Source of the DNA: Planctomycetota bacterium
GTDB lineage: Bacteria; Planctomycetota; UBA1135; UBA2386
DNA: 53,720 nt
Direction of reading: 5' to 3'
Assembly: GCA_016872675.1 (NCBI GenBank)
Contig: VGZG01000017.1
Span: 1-53,720 of the forward strand
The stretch's first letter is position 1, and each line of letters starts with the position of its first letter. The notes beneath the pieces are model-generated. The model was not told where the DNA came from, did not search any database, and worked only from the letters and a program-made list of their open reading frames with translations. Below, one piece after another: positions 1-8,377 of the stretch. The translations under genes were made by a program, and so were the position numbers.

Positions 1-2
1 CC

Positions 3-992
3 GCCGCCCCAGCGGCCGCCGCGGCGCCGGCTCCGGCTGCCGCCAAGCCGTTCGTGCAAGCGAGCCCCGGCAAGGTGCTCGCCACGCCGGCGACGCGTCG
101 CCGCGCCCGCGAACTCGGCATCGACCTGACGCAGGTCGCCGCCACCGGCCCGCGCGGCCGCGTCACCAATGACGACCTCGCAACCGTCGGCGCCGCCGCG
201 CCTGCGGCCCGCGCCGCCGCGCCGGCCGCCGCCGCCAGCGCCCCGGGCGGGCGCGCGTTCGCGCCGGTCGCGATCCCGCCGGCCCCGGCCGGCCGCAGCG
301 AGGAGCGCGTGCCGTTCCGCGGCCTGCGCCGCAAGATCGCCGAGGCGATGACGCGGTCGAAGTTCACCGCGACGCACTTCACCTACGTCGACGACATCGA
401 CGTGACCGAGTTGGTGAAGATCCGCGGCGAGGCCAAGAAGGCATTCGCCGACAAGGGCGTCAACATCACGTACCTGCCGTTCGTCATGAAGGCGATCGTC
501 GCGGCGATGCGCGAGTTCCCGATGATGAACAGCTCGCTCGACGAGGTGACCAACGAGCTGGTGATCAAGAAGTACTACAACTTCGGCATCGCCACCGACA
601 CCGACAACGGCCTCATCGTGCCAGTGGTCAAGGACGTCGACCGCAAGTCGGTCGGCGAGCTGGCGAAGGACATCCAGGACCTCGCCGCGCGCACGCGCGA
701 TGGCAAGGTGACGGTCGACGACCTCACGGGCGGCACGTTCACGATCACCAACGCCGGCAACATCGGCGGCCTGTTCGCGACGCCGGTCATCAACTTCCCC
801 GAGGTCGCCATCATGGGCGTGCACGCGATCAAGGACGCGGCCATCGTCAAGAACGGCCAGATCGTCGCGGGCAAGAAGATGTACCTGTCGGTGTCGATCG
901 ACCACCGCCTCGTCGACGGCGCCACCGGCGCGCGCTGGATGAACGTCGTCAAGGACCACCTCGAGCAGCCCTACCGCCTGCTCCTCGGCTGA
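3..992 (+). CDS. 2-oxoacid dehydrogenase E2 (dihydrolipoamide acyltransferase), 5' end outside window
   Basis: The frame is open from the left edge, so the start and the N-terminal lipoyl domain(s) lie upstream. The visible part begins with an Ala/Pro linker, then a peripheral-subunit-binding domain (ATPATRRRARELGIDL, about nt 80-190), a second Ala/Pro linker, and the CoA-dependent acyltransferase domain from about nt 300. The catalytic signature DHRLVDG is present near nt 898-921. The E2 core transfers the acyl group from lipoate to CoA and organises the pyruvate or branched-chain dehydrogenase complex in the cytoplasm. The stop codon overlaps the start of the E1-alpha gene by one base (TGATG), which implies translational coupling. 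Whether the substrate is pyruvate or a branched-chain oxoacid cannot be settled from this fragment. Confidence 0.93.
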   Translation, partial: AAPAAAAAPAPAAAKPFVQASPGKVLATPATRRRARELGIDLTQVAATGPRGRVTNDDLATVGAAAPAARAAAPAAAASAPGGRAFAPVAIPPAPAGRSEERVPFRGLRRKIAEAMTRSKFTATHFTYVDDIDVTELVKIRGEAKKAFADKGVNITYLPFVMKAIVAAMREFPMMNSSLDEVTNELVIKKYYNFGIATDTDNGLIVPVVKDVDRKSVGELAKDIQDLAARTRDGKVTVDDLTGGTFTITNAGNIGGLFATPVINFPEVAIMGVHAIKDAAIVKNGQIVAGKKMYLSVSIDHRLVDGATGARWMNVVKDHLEQPYRLLLG

Positions 993-2323
993 TGCCGGCG
1001 AAGAAGTCGAAGGTCGCAGCGCGGCCCAAGGCCGCCGCCAAGGCGAAGACGCCCGCTGCCACCGCGGCGGGCCGCGGCAAGTCGGCTGGCGGCAGGGTGG
1101 CTGGCGGCAAGCCTGTCGCCGGCAAGCCGGTCGCCGGCAAGCCGGCCGCGAAGAAGCCGGTCGCCAGCAGGCCGATCGCCAGCAAGCCGGTGAAGCCCGC
1201 GGCGCCCGCGCCGTTGCCCACGCCGCAGGGCCTCGTGCGCCTGCTCGAGGACGACGGCACGGTGCAGAAGGGCCGCGACCCCAACCTCCCGGTCGACACG
1301 CTGCTGTTCCTGTACGAGCAGATGGTGCAGGTGCGCGAGTTCGATCGCCGCATGCTGATGCTGCAGCGGCAAGGCCGCATCGGCTTCTATGGGCCGATCC
1401 TCGGCCAGGAAGCGGCCACCGTCGGCTCGGTCGCCGCGCTCGAGCCGCGCGACTGGATCTTCCCAGCGCTGCGCGAAGGCGCGGCCGCGATGATGCGCGG
1501 ACTGTCGCTGACCGAGGCGATCAACCAGCTGATCGGCAACGGCGCCGACCGCTGCAAGGGCCGGCAGATGCCGTGCCACTACACCTTCAAGGAAGGCAAC
1601 TACTACGGCATGTCGTCGGTGATCGGCACGCAGCTGAGCCACGCCGTCGGCGCGGCGATGGCGGCGCGCATCCGCGGCGACGACGTCGTGGTGCTCGGCT
1701 ACCTCGGCGACGGCGCGACGAGCGCCAACGACTTCCACTGCGGCATGAACTTCGCGGCGGTCTACCAGAGCCCGTGCGTGCTGTTCTGCCAGAACAACCA
1801 GTGGGCGATCTCGGTGCCGATCAGCAAGCAGTCCGCGTCGGAGACGCTGGCGCAGAAGGGCAAGGCCTACGGCATGCCCTACGTGCGCGTCGACGGCAAC
1901 GACGTGCTCGCCGTCTACTCGGTGACCAAGGCCGCGGCCGAGCGCGCGCGCGCCGGCCAGGGCCCGACCTTCATCGAGGCCGTCACCTACCGGCGCCTTG
2001 GCCACAGCAGCAGCGACGACCCGACGCGCTACCGCGACGAGGCCGAGGTGAAGGCCTGGGAGAAGAAGGACCCGGTCGACCGCTTCCGCGCCTACTTGCA
2101 GAAGCGCGGCCTGTGGAACGACGACAAGGAGGCGGCGTTCAAGGAGGACATCGCGCAGCGCGTCAACGCCGCGATCGCCGCCGCCGAGCAGAACGGCCCG
2201 CCCGCCGACGAGACGCTGGTCACTGACGTCTTCGCGACGGTGCCCGAGCCGCTGAAGGAGCAGCTCGCCGAGGTGCTGGCCCTCGAAGGCCGCGGCGTCA
2301 ACCAGGGCGCGTTCCCGCTCTGA
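992..2323 (+). CDS. 2-oxoacid dehydrogenase E1 component, alpha subunit, with basic N-terminal tail
   Basis: This is a thiamine-diphosphate-dependent E1-alpha of 443 residues. The ThDP/Mg motif starts at GDG (residues 239-241) and closes at NNQ (268-270). The segment GHSSSDDPTRYR resembles the phosphorylation-loop region of branched-chain E1-alpha, while other parts read like PdhA, so pyruvate versus branched-chain specificity is open. E1 decarboxylates the 2-oxoacid and reductively acylates the lipoyl domain of E2, encoded just upstream with a one-base overlap. The partner E1-beta is not in the window and may precede the E2 gene. The first 75 or so residues are unusual: a Lys/Ala/Pro/Gly-rich tail with GKPVAGKPVAGKPAAKKPVA-type repeats, like a histone H1 tail. 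The ATG overlapping the E2 stop is the natural start, so the tail appears to be translated. Confidence 0.92.
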   Translation: MPAKKSKVAARPKAAAKAKTPAATAAGRGKSAGGRVAGGKPVAGKPVAGKPAAKKPVASRPIASKPVKPAAPAPLPTPQGLVRLLEDDGTVQKGRDPNLPVDTLLFLYEQMVQVREFDRRMLMLQRQGRIGFYGPILGQEAATVGSVAALEPRDWIFPALREGAAAMMRGLSLTEAINQLIGNGADRCKGRQMPCHYTFKEGNYYGMSSVIGTQLSHAVGAAMAARIRGDDVVVLGYLGDGATSANDFHCGMNFAAVYQSPCVLFCQNNQWAISVPISKQSASETLAQKGKAYGMPYVRVDGNDVLAVYSVTKAAAERARAGQGPTFIEAVTYRRLGHSSSDDPTRYRDEAEVKAWEKKDPVDRFRAYLQKRGLWNDDKEAAFKEDIAQRVNAAIAAAEQNGPPADETLVTDVFATVPEPLKEQLAEVLALEGRGVNQGAFPL

Positions 2324-2453
2324 CGCGGTCGCGATGCCGCCGGGTAGCGCCGGTGGCCTCGCGCGCTGGTAGCCCCATCGCGCCGCGCCGCAACGCCGGC
2401 TGCACACGGTCTCCCGCGGGGAAACACTGCCGCACGGCCGGCGACGATCGAGG

Positions 2454-2459
2454 TAGACT
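2454..2459 (+). promoter_or_regulatory. Possible -10 element (TAGACT)
   Basis: A TAnnnT hexamer lies in the 200-base gap between the E1-alpha gene and the secreted-protein gene, 67 bases before the ATG at 2527. No convincing -35 is visible. Support is the TAnnnT pattern seen ahead of many genes here. Confidence 0.35.
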
Positions 2460-2526
2460 TCCCGGCCGGATCGCCCTGCGCCGCGGCAAGTCGCCGATGG
2501 CGTCGCGCGCATCCGAAGCAACCTCG

Positions 2527-4344
2527 ATGACGCCTCAGACCATGAAGCACGCGCTCCTGTTCGCCGCCGCCGCCGCGGCCTTCGCCGCCACCGTCCCGGC
2601 CCAATTGCTCGGCGCGCCCGAGAACACCTACTTCACGCAGCCGACCTCGACCGGCCTGATCTGGCGCACGACGGCGTTCCGCTGCCAGCTCATCTACGAC
2701 ACCACGCACTTCACCAACCAGGGCGTCATCGGCCCGATCTCGATCGATCGCGTGCGCTTCCGCGCCGCCAACAACAACGTCGCAGCGGGCGGCACGTACA
2801 GCAGCGCCAACTTCGCCATCGGCACGGCGGCGACCGACTACCTCGCGCCGAGCACGACGTTCGCGAGCAACCGCGGCACCATGCAGCAGGTGCTGACGGC
2901 GAGCCCGCTGACCGTGGCGGCCGGCGGCGGCACGACGCCGAACAACTACGCCGTCGACATCACGATCCCCGGCGGGTTCGTCTACGACCCGACGCTCGGC
3001 CAGGACCTGATCCTCGACTTCGACGCGGTGGCGCCGGCGCCGACGACGATCCCGCTCCTCGCGGCCGCGACGTCGCAGGCGACGCAGCGCGTGGTGCGCA
3101 TCTCGCAGAACAGCAACACGGCGCTGACCGGCACGACGTCGGCCAACGCCGGCCTCGTGCTGTTCGACATCTCGGGCGGCCCGGGCGGCGTCGCGACGAT
3201 CGCGCCGAGCACCGTCAGCAGCTACGGCCTCGGTTGCTACGACAACGACTCGCGCGCCTTCGCCGAACTGTTCCCGATCGCGGCCTCGACGCTCGACCTC
3301 GGCGGCGGCATCACGCTGGTCCCGGACAACGCCGGCGCGCCGACGCGCTACGTCGTCACCCCCGGCGCTGGCGCATTCGTGGCGCCGACGACGACCGTGC
3401 CGCTGCTCAACAACGCCGCGACGCCTGCGGTCATGGCCGACGACGGGACGTCGCTGCCGCTGACGCTGACCAGCTTCGCGTTCCCGTTCCCGGGCGGCTC
3501 GACCAACGTGCTGCACGCCACGACCAACGGCGAGATCGTGCTCGGCACGACGACGCTGACAGGCAGCGACTTCAGCCCGACGCTCGCCGAGATGGCGGTC
3601 GCCGGCACGTCCACGCACTCGGGCCGGCCGCGCCTGTTCGCGTGCTGGTACGACCTCTACGCCAACCGCAACGTCACGCTGAACCCGCTCGCCGGCGTGC
3701 ACTTCAGCGAGGACCCGGTCGCGCAGACCGCGACGATCACGTGGAACGACGTCGGCGAACTGGCGACGTCCGCCGCGGGCGCCAAGAGCTTCAACATCCA
3801 GGCGGTGTTGTCGGCGAGCGGCCAGGTCGAGATCCGCTACGGCGCGATGTCGCCGTTCGGCAGCACGTCGCAGGCGAAGATCGTCGGCTTCTCGCCGGGC
3901 GCGCCGGTGCTCACGCCCGGCTCGCAGGACTTCTCGGCCGACATGCCGTTCCTCAGCAAGGCGGCCGACGTCGCGCGCACGCCGCTGACGGTCGCCGTCG
4001 CCGGCGCGCCGACGCTCGGCGCCACGGTGACGATCAACACCAACAACATCCCGGCGATCCCGGGCCTCGGCGTCGGCTTCCTCGGCGTGACGCAGATCAA
4101 CCCGGGCTTCGACCTCGGCATCCTCGGCATGCCCGGCTGCCGCTCGTACGTCAGCACCGACTTCAGCGCGACGCTGCTCGGCGCCGGCACGGTCGGCTTC
4201 CCGCTCGCGATCCCGAACGTGCCGGCGCTCGCCGGCTTCCGGGTGTTCGGTCAGTCGATCGCGCTCGACGTCACCGCGCCCAACGCCTTCCAGGCGATCA
4301 CCAGCAACGGCGTGGCGATCACGATCGGCACCGTCGGCGGCTGA
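2527..4344 (+). CDS. Secreted protein of unknown function with shared C-terminal module
   Basis: A 605-residue exported protein. The ATG at 2527 (or 2542) puts a typical signal peptide at the N-terminus: MKHALLFAAAAAAFAATVPAQ. The mature part is Thr/Ala/Gly/Asn-rich and looks like all-beta repeats. A middle stretch (about residues 330-480) reads FAFPFPGGSTNVLHATTNGEIVLG and describes a beta-sandwich-like domain. The last 120 or so residues end in PNVPALAGFRVFGQ followed by SNGVAITIG, a module that recurs at the end of the proteins at 14855, 17148 and 49591. Its N-terminal half also resembles the 17148 protein in starting with signal peptide, then LLGAPENTYF-type sequence. No enzyme motif is seen. 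A strong stem-loop follows the gene. Confidence 0.82.
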   Translation: MTPQTMKHALLFAAAAAAFAATVPAQLLGAPENTYFTQPTSTGLIWRTTAFRCQLIYDTTHFTNQGVIGPISIDRVRFRAANNNVAAGGTYSSANFAIGTAATDYLAPSTTFASNRGTMQQVLTASPLTVAAGGGTTPNNYAVDITIPGGFVYDPTLGQDLILDFDAVAPAPTTIPLLAAATSQATQRVVRISQNSNTALTGTTSANAGLVLFDISGGPGGVATIAPSTVSSYGLGCYDNDSRAFAELFPIAASTLDLGGGITLVPDNAGAPTRYVVTPGAGAFVAPTTTVPLLNNAATPAVMADDGTSLPLTLTSFAFPFPGGSTNVLHATTNGEIVLGTTTLTGSDFSPTLAEMAVAGTSTHSGRPRLFACWYDLYANRNVTLNPLAGVHFSEDPVAQTATITWNDVGELATSAAGAKSFNIQAVLSASGQVEIRYGAMSPFGSTSQAKIVGFSPGAPVLTPGSQDFSADMPFLSKAADVARTPLTVAVAGAPTLGATVTINTNNIPAIPGLGVGFLGVTQINPGFDLGILGMPGCRSYVSTDFSATLLGAGTVGFPLAIPNVPALAGFRVFGQSIALDVTAPNAFQAITSNGVAITIGTVGG

Positions 4345-4358
4345 TGCAGCGAATGGCG

Positions 4359-4393
4359 GGCCTGCAGGCGGACGCGCCGTCTGCCTGCAGGCC
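4359..4393. terminator. Stem-loop between convergent genes, candidate bidirectional terminator
   Basis: A 16-bp stem (4359-4374 with 4378-4393) has one non-Watson-Crick pair and a 3-nt loop, CGC. It sits exactly between the stop at 4344 on the plus strand and the stop at 4402 on the minus strand. There is no T-tract, so termination may depend on structure alone. Confidence 0.7.
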
Positions 4394-4401
4394 GCGCCGC
4401 G

Positions 4402-5277
4402 TCACTCGATCAGCGTGCGCAGTCGCGCCAGCGCCGGCCCGGCGTCGCGCGCGACGTCGTCGCTCGGCGCCTCGACGCTGAGGCGGCCGCGATAGCCCGC
4501 CTGCCGCAGCGCCGCGAGGTACGGCGCGTAGCGCGCGGCGTCGTCGCCGGTGCGCGGCCAGCCGCGCGGCGCGACGGCCGCCACCTGCGCATGCACGATC
4601 GCAGCGCCGGCGCCGGCGACGACGGCAGGGTCCTCGCCTTCGAACGCGAGATGGAACACGTCGACGACGACGCCGACCTGGGGGCGGTCGACCGCGCGCC
4701 ACAACGCCAACGCCTCGGCCAGCGAGTTGACGGTGTTGGTCTCCGGGCGCCGCAGCGGCTCGATGGCGACGACGAGGTCGAGGCCGTTGCCGGCGATGAC
4801 GTCCGCGCATCGCCGCAGGAAGGCGACGAGTTGCCGCTCGGCTTCCTCGCGCGCGAAGCCATTGGGCCGCGTGCGCGCCGCCGGACTGCCGAAGACGACG
4901 ACGCGCGCGCCGAACGACGCCGCCAGCGGCAGCGCGCGCCGCAGGTACGCGTCCTGCCGCGCGGTGTCGACGGCCGGACCGACCACCGGGATCGAAGCGC
5001 CGGGCAGGAACCAGTTCATTGCCTCGACCGGCACGCCGCCGGCAGCGACCGCCGCGCGCGCGGCGGCGACCTCGGCGTCGCTGGCCGTCGCCAGCTTGCC
5101 GAGCGCGGGTTCGAGGTAGTCGAAGCCGGCCCCGCGCAGGATCGGCGCTGCCGCGAGCGGGTCGACGCGGTCGAAGGCAGCGACGCCAAAGCGCCACGCC
5201 GAAGCCGGATTCGGCGACGGTGCGGCGCAGGCGGTGGCGAGCAGGGCAAGGGCGACGAGCGCGAGCAACCGACGCAT
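4402..5277 (-). CDS. Sugar phosphate isomerase/epimerase-like TIM-barrel lipoprotein
   Basis: A 291-residue protein of the xylose-isomerase-like/AP-endonuclease-2 TIM-barrel family. Candidate metal ligands occur in the expected order: E in VVAIEPL, D and H in VVDVFHL, H in IVHAQV and E in LSVEAP near the C-terminus. The start at 5277 gives MRRLLALVALALLATACAAP, a lipoprotein-type signal peptide with Cys as the likely lipidated residue. It is therefore probably anchored in the envelope, which is uncommon but known for this family in Planctomycetes. A TACGGT -10 hexamer lies 8 nt before the ATG, and an inverted repeat abuts it. The substrate is unknown. Confidence 0.85.
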   Translation of the reverse strand: MRRLLALVALALLATACAAPSPNPASAWRFGVAAFDRVDPLAAAPILRGAGFDYLEPALGKLATASDAEVAAARAAVAAGGVPVEAMNWFLPGASIPVVGPAVDTARQDAYLRRALPLAASFGARVVVFGSPAARTRPNGFAREEAERQLVAFLRRCADVIAGNGLDLVVAIEPLRRPETNTVNSLAEALALWRAVDRPQVGVVVDVFHLAFEGEDPAVVAGAGAAIVHAQVAAVAPRGWPRTGDDAARYAPYLAALRQAGYRGRLSVEAPSDDVARDAGPALARLRTLIE

Positions 5278-5285
5278 GGCCAGCA

Positions 5286-5291
5286 ACCGTA
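5286..5291 (-). promoter_or_regulatory. -10 element of a probable leaderless promoter (TACGGT)
   Basis: On the minus strand TACGGT ends 8 nt before the ATG at 5277. Transcription starting 6-8 nt downstream would begin at or next to the start codon. No ribosome binding site is present. Confidence 0.6.
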
Positions 5292-5295
5292 CCCA

Positions 5296-5387
5296 GCGGA
5301 TCCCTCGATTGTGGATCGCCAGGATGACGGCCTGCGCCGGCGGCTGCCACCACCCGTGGACCCCCTGCCATCGATCGAGGGATCCGC
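5296..5387. repeat. Perfect 14-bp inverted repeat with 64-nt spacer in a divergent promoter region
   Basis: The left arm GCGGATCCCTCGAT (5296-5309) and right arm ATCGAGGGATCCGC (5374-5387) are perfect reverse complements. The left arm lies directly upstream of the -10 of the minus-strand isomerase gene, over its -35 region. The right arm lies toward the plus-strand gene at 5465. It could be a pair of operator sites or a long-loop hairpin. Confidence 0.65.
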
Positions 5388-5464
5388 CGCGTCTTGGCAA
5401 TTTTCCGACCGGCCGCCCGCTGCCCCTTGGCGGACACCATCGGATCGACCAAAATAGCGCGTTG

Positions 5465-5899
5465 ATGATGCGCCGCGCCGCCATCCTGCTGCTGCTGCTC
5501 GTCCTGCCGGGACTCCTGGTCCCTGCTGGCGCGTGGTTGCATGTATGCCGCTGCGTCGTGCCGATGCAGGCGGTGTCCGAAGCGTGCTGCGCGCCTGCTG
5601 CCGAGTTCGAGGCGGCCCCGTCGTGCTGCGGCGACACGGCGAAGCCGACGCGGGCGGCGCTGCCAGCGCTCGCCGCCGACGACTGCCGGTGCGAGTGGCT
5701 GTCGTTGCCCGACCTGGGCGATGATGGCGCCGCAGCGCCAGCCCCGAGCGACGCGTCGACGCTGGCGCCGCCGCTGCGTCGCCTCGCCGTCGTCGCGCCC
5801 GCAGCCATCGTGCCGCCGCGCGCACGCTCGTGGACCCCGCGCCACCAGCGCCCGCCGCCCGATCCGTTCGCCGCGCGCAACCTGCCGCTGCGGATCTGA
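5465..5899 (+). CDS. Small Cys-rich secreted protein at head of metal cluster
   Basis: A 144-residue product. The ATG at 5465 (or the adjacent ATG at 5468) gives a clear signal peptide, MMRRAAILLLLLVLPGLLVPAGA. The mature N-terminal half has clustered cysteines (CRC, CC, SCC and a later CRC), plausible as a metal-binding or disulfide-bonded head. The second half is Pro/Arg-rich and low in complexity. No family was recognised. Its place 120 bases ahead of the CPxxG protein gene, followed by TolC-like and multicopper oxidase genes, suggests periplasmic metal handling. That role is inference from context. Confidence 0.7.
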   Translation: MMRRAAILLLLLVLPGLLVPAGAWLHVCRCVVPMQAVSEACCAPAAEFEAAPSCCGDTAKPTRAALPALAADDCRCEWLSLPDLGDDGAAAPAPSDASTLAPPLRRLAVVAPAAIVPPRARSWTPRHQRPPPDPFAARNLPLRI

Positions 5900-6019
5900 C
5901 CCGCGCCCCGCGTCGCGCGACGAAGCCCCGGCTTCGCCGTCGCCGACGCGCGCTGCGTCGCCCTGTCCGATCCCGCTTCCTGGCCGCGCTCCGCGCGCGC
6001 CGCTTCCGCAGGTTTCCGC

Positions 6020-6745
6020 ATGTCCGCTTCGAACCGTCCGTTCGTTCGCTTCGTCCGCAGTCTGCTCGCAATGACCCTCGCCGCGCTGCTCGTCGCCGCG
6101 CCGTCGGCGCAGGACGTCAAGCCAGCGCCCACGCCAGCGCCGGCTCCTTCGCCGTCCGGCGCCGACGCCAAGTCCCCCGTCGTCGAGGCCCCGACGTTCG
6201 CCAACGCGACCTGCCCGATCATGGGCAAGAAGGCGTCGACCCCGCTGTTCGTCGACACCGACCTCGGCCGCTTCCACGTCTGCTGCAAGCCCTGCTTCAA
6301 GAAGGTGCTCGCCGACGTGCCGAAGGCGCACCAGGCCGCGTACCCGACCGTCGAAGAACTGCGCAACGCGACGTGCCCGGTGAGCGGCAAGCCGGTCGGC
6401 CGCAGCGCCGTGATGGTGACCTTGCAGGGCTATCGCTTCGCGGTCTGCTGCGACGAGTGCGCGAGCAAGGCGCAGCGCCACTCGCAGACCACGCTGGTGA
6501 AGCTCACGCGCAAGGACGTCGTCGACGTCGGCAACGGCTACTGCCCGGTCAGCGGCGAGCCGGTCGCGCCGAACGCCTTCGCGCTGATCGATGGCGCGCT
6601 CGTGCACCTGTCGTCGCAAAAGCACGTCGACGCGATCAAGCAGGCGCCGGCGGCGATGCTGGCGAAGGCGCGCGAACTGGCGAAGACGCCGCCTGCGCCG
6701 ACGCCGGCGACCCCGCCGGCGAAGGACAAGGAGGCGGGCAAGTGA
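6020..6745 (+). CDS. Secreted three-fold CPxxG metal-binding (YHS/TRASH-like) protein
   Basis: A 241-residue protein with an N-terminal signal peptide (MSASNRPFVRFVRSLLAMTLAALLVAA up to APSAQ; a start at the internal ATG 6071 is also possible) and a Pro/Ala linker. Three similar units follow: ATCPIMGKKAS with FHVCCKPC, ATCPVSGKPVG with FAVCCDEC, and YCPVSGEPVA, which lacks the second Cys cluster. The pattern CPxxG followed by CCxxC matches YHS/TRASH-type heavy-metal-binding zinc-ribbon domains. The C-terminal tail is Pro/Ala/Lys-rich. It probably binds copper or another soft metal in the periplasm. The stop overlaps the next gene's GTG start by four bases. Confidence 0.82.
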   Translation: MSASNRPFVRFVRSLLAMTLAALLVAAPSAQDVKPAPTPAPAPSPSGADAKSPVVEAPTFANATCPIMGKKASTPLFVDTDLGRFHVCCKPCFKKVLADVPKAHQAAYPTVEELRNATCPVSGKPVGRSAVMVTLQGYRFAVCCDECASKAQRHSQTTLVKLTRKDVVDVGNGYCPVSGEPVAPNAFALIDGALVHLSSQKHVDAIKQAPAAMLAKARELAKTPPAPTPATPPAKDKEAGK

Positions 6746-6960
6746 ACCGGATCGCCTGCGTCGGCCTGTTGTTCGTCGGCTGCGCCACCGCGCCGCCGCT
6801 GCCGCCGTTCCCGCCGTCGCACCCAGGCTCTCCGGCCGCCGAAGCCGCGCCGGAGTCGCCGCGCAGCGACGCGCTGGCCATGCCGACGGCGCCGGGCGCG
6901 AGCCCGGCCAACGGGCCCGCAGCGCCGACACCCGTGACGCCCGGCAAGCGAGGACACTGA
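6742..6960 (+). CDS. Small Pro-rich lipoprotein
   Basis: A 72-residue product. The GTG at 6742 overlaps the upstream stop in GTGA, giving MNRIACVGLLFVGCATAPP, a signal peptide with a good lipobox (LFVGC). The rest is Pro/Ala/Ser-rich and probably unstructured, ending in PGKRGH just before the TolC-like gene. It resembles small lipoproteins that accompany efflux or metal clusters but has no recognisable domain. Tight coupling on both sides supports it as a real gene. Confidence 0.68.
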   Translation: MNRIACVGLLFVGCATAPPLPPFPPSHPGSPAAEAAPESPRSDALAMPTAPGASPANGPAAPTPVTPGKRGH

Positions 6961-6961
6961 C

Positions 6962-8377
6962 GTGCGCGCGCTCCGCCTGCTCGCGCCGCTGGCGCTCGCC
7001 GCCTGCGCCGCCGCGCCGACCAACGACGCCGACGCGCTGCACCAAGCGATGCAGCAGCGCGCCGGCGCGCACGACCCCGCGCCGCCGCTCGACGGCGGCG
7101 ACGAGACGCATACTGCCGTCCGCGACCTGCTGCGCGCGCCGCTGACCGACGACGTCGCGGTGCGCGTCGCGCTGCTGCACAATCGCCGACTGCGCGCCGT
7201 CTACGTGCGCCTGGGCATCGCGCGCCAGGACCTCGTGCAAGCGGGCCTGCTGCGCAACCCCGTGCTCGGCGGCGACGCGCGCTTCCTGTTCGACGGCGGG
7301 ACGGAGATCGAGATGGGCCTGGCGCAGCCGTTCGTCGACCTGCTGTACCGGCCGCTGCGCGTGCGCATGGGCGAAGCGGAGTTCGCCGCCGCGCAGGCGC
7401 TGCTGACCGACGAATTGCTCGCCGTCGTCTTCGCCGTGCGCCACGGCGCCGCCTCGCTGCGCGCCGCCGACGCGCTCGCGGCGCTGCAGCGCCAGGAACT
7501 CGCGGCCGCGCAGGCTGGCCACGAACTGGCGGCGGCGCTCCATGCCGCTGGCAACGTCGCCGACCGCGAACTCGCCGCCCACCGGCTCGCCGAGTCGCGG
7601 GCACGCCTCGACCTCGCTGCTGCCGAGCTCGCCGTGCGCGAAGCCAAGGAGCCGCTGCAGCGCGTGCTCGGCCTATGGGGCGCCGACACGCAGTGGTCGC
7701 TCGCCGGCTCGCTGCCGGACGACCCACTCGCGGGCATCGACCTCGCCGAGGCCGAGTCGCGCGCCGTCGCCGCGTCGCTGGCGCTGGCAGCGTTCCGCAG
7801 CCGCGCCGACGCGCTCGCCAACCTGGCCGGTCTGCGCCGCTGGGACGGCTGGCTGCCCGACGGCGCGCTCGGAGTCGGCGCGCTGCGCGAGCCCGGCGGC
7901 GAATGGGGCCTTGGCCCGCGCTTCTCGTTCACGCTGCCGCTGCTCGACGACCGCAGCACGGCCCAGCAACGCGCCGAGCTGCAACTGCAGCAGGCGCTGC
8001 TCGAGACCGAGCAGCTCGCCGTCGAGATCCGCTCGGCCGCGCGCCTGCTGCGCGACCGCGCGACGCTGCTCGCCGAGCGCGCGGCGTTCCTGCGCGATCG
8101 CCACCTGCCGCACCGCGAACAGCACGTGAAGGCCGTCGTGCAGCACTACAACGCCATGCAGACCGGCGCCTTCACCGTGCTCGACGCGCGCAAGGCGCAG
8201 CTGCACGACGAACGCGAACACGTGGCGCTGCGCCGCGACGCCGTGTTCGCGCGCCTCGACTTCGAGCGCTTGCTCGCCGGCGGCCTGCCGGCCACCGCCT
8301 TCACGCCGTCGCCGTTGCCGGCGATCGACGCCGTGCCCGATCCGTCCGTCCGCCTGCCTGCGAGAATCACGCCATGA
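6962..8377 (+). CDS. TolC-family outer membrane efflux lipoprotein
   Basis: A 471-residue protein starting at GTG 6962, one base after the preceding stop. The N-terminus MRALRLLAPLALAACAAAP is a lipoprotein signal with lipobox LAAC. The body is Ala/Leu/Arg-rich and highly helical, with the two-repeat coiled-coil layout of outer membrane efflux proteins. It includes LLHNRRLRAVYVRLGIARQD near residue 65 and AVVQHYNAMQTGAFTVLDAR near residue 390, typical OEP positions. It would form the outer membrane duct of a tripartite exporter. No RND pump, membrane fusion protein or ABC transporter lies beside it. It shares ATGA with the next gene and so is co-translated with the multicopper oxidase. Confidence 0.87.
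   Translation: MRALRLLAPLALAACAAAPTNDADALHQAMQQRAGAHDPAPPLDGGDETHTAVRDLLRAPLTDDVAVRVALLHNRRLRAVYVRLGIARQDLVQAGLLRNPVLGGDARFLFDGGTEIEMGLAQPFVDLLYRPLRVRMGEAEFAAAQALLTDELLAVVFAVRHGAASLRAADALAALQRQELAAAQAGHELAAALHAAGNVADRELAAHRLAESRARLDLAAAELAVREAKEPLQRVLGLWGADTQWSLAGSLPDDPLAGIDLAEAESRAVAASLALAAFRSRADALANLAGLRRWDGWLPDGALGVGALREPGGEWGLGPRFSFTLPLLDDRSTAQQRAELQLQQALLETEQLAVEIRSAARLLRDRATLLAERAAFLRDRHLPHREQHVKAVVQHYNAMQTGAFTVLDARKAQLHDEREHVALRRDAVFARLDFERLLAGGLPATAFTPSPLPAIDAVPDPSVRLPARITP

Noticed and set aside
971-2521. Long antisense frame opposite the E1-alpha gene
   Set aside because: No domain motif, Arg/Ala/Val-rich composition typical of antisense frames, and it lies opposite a certain enzyme gene.
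4319-7582. A very long minus-strand reading frame (over 1000 codons) across the isomerase and metal cluster
   Set aside because: It overlaps well-supported genes, is dominated by Arg/Ala/Gly, and contains no family motif outside the isomerase's own frame; it is a high-G+C shadow.
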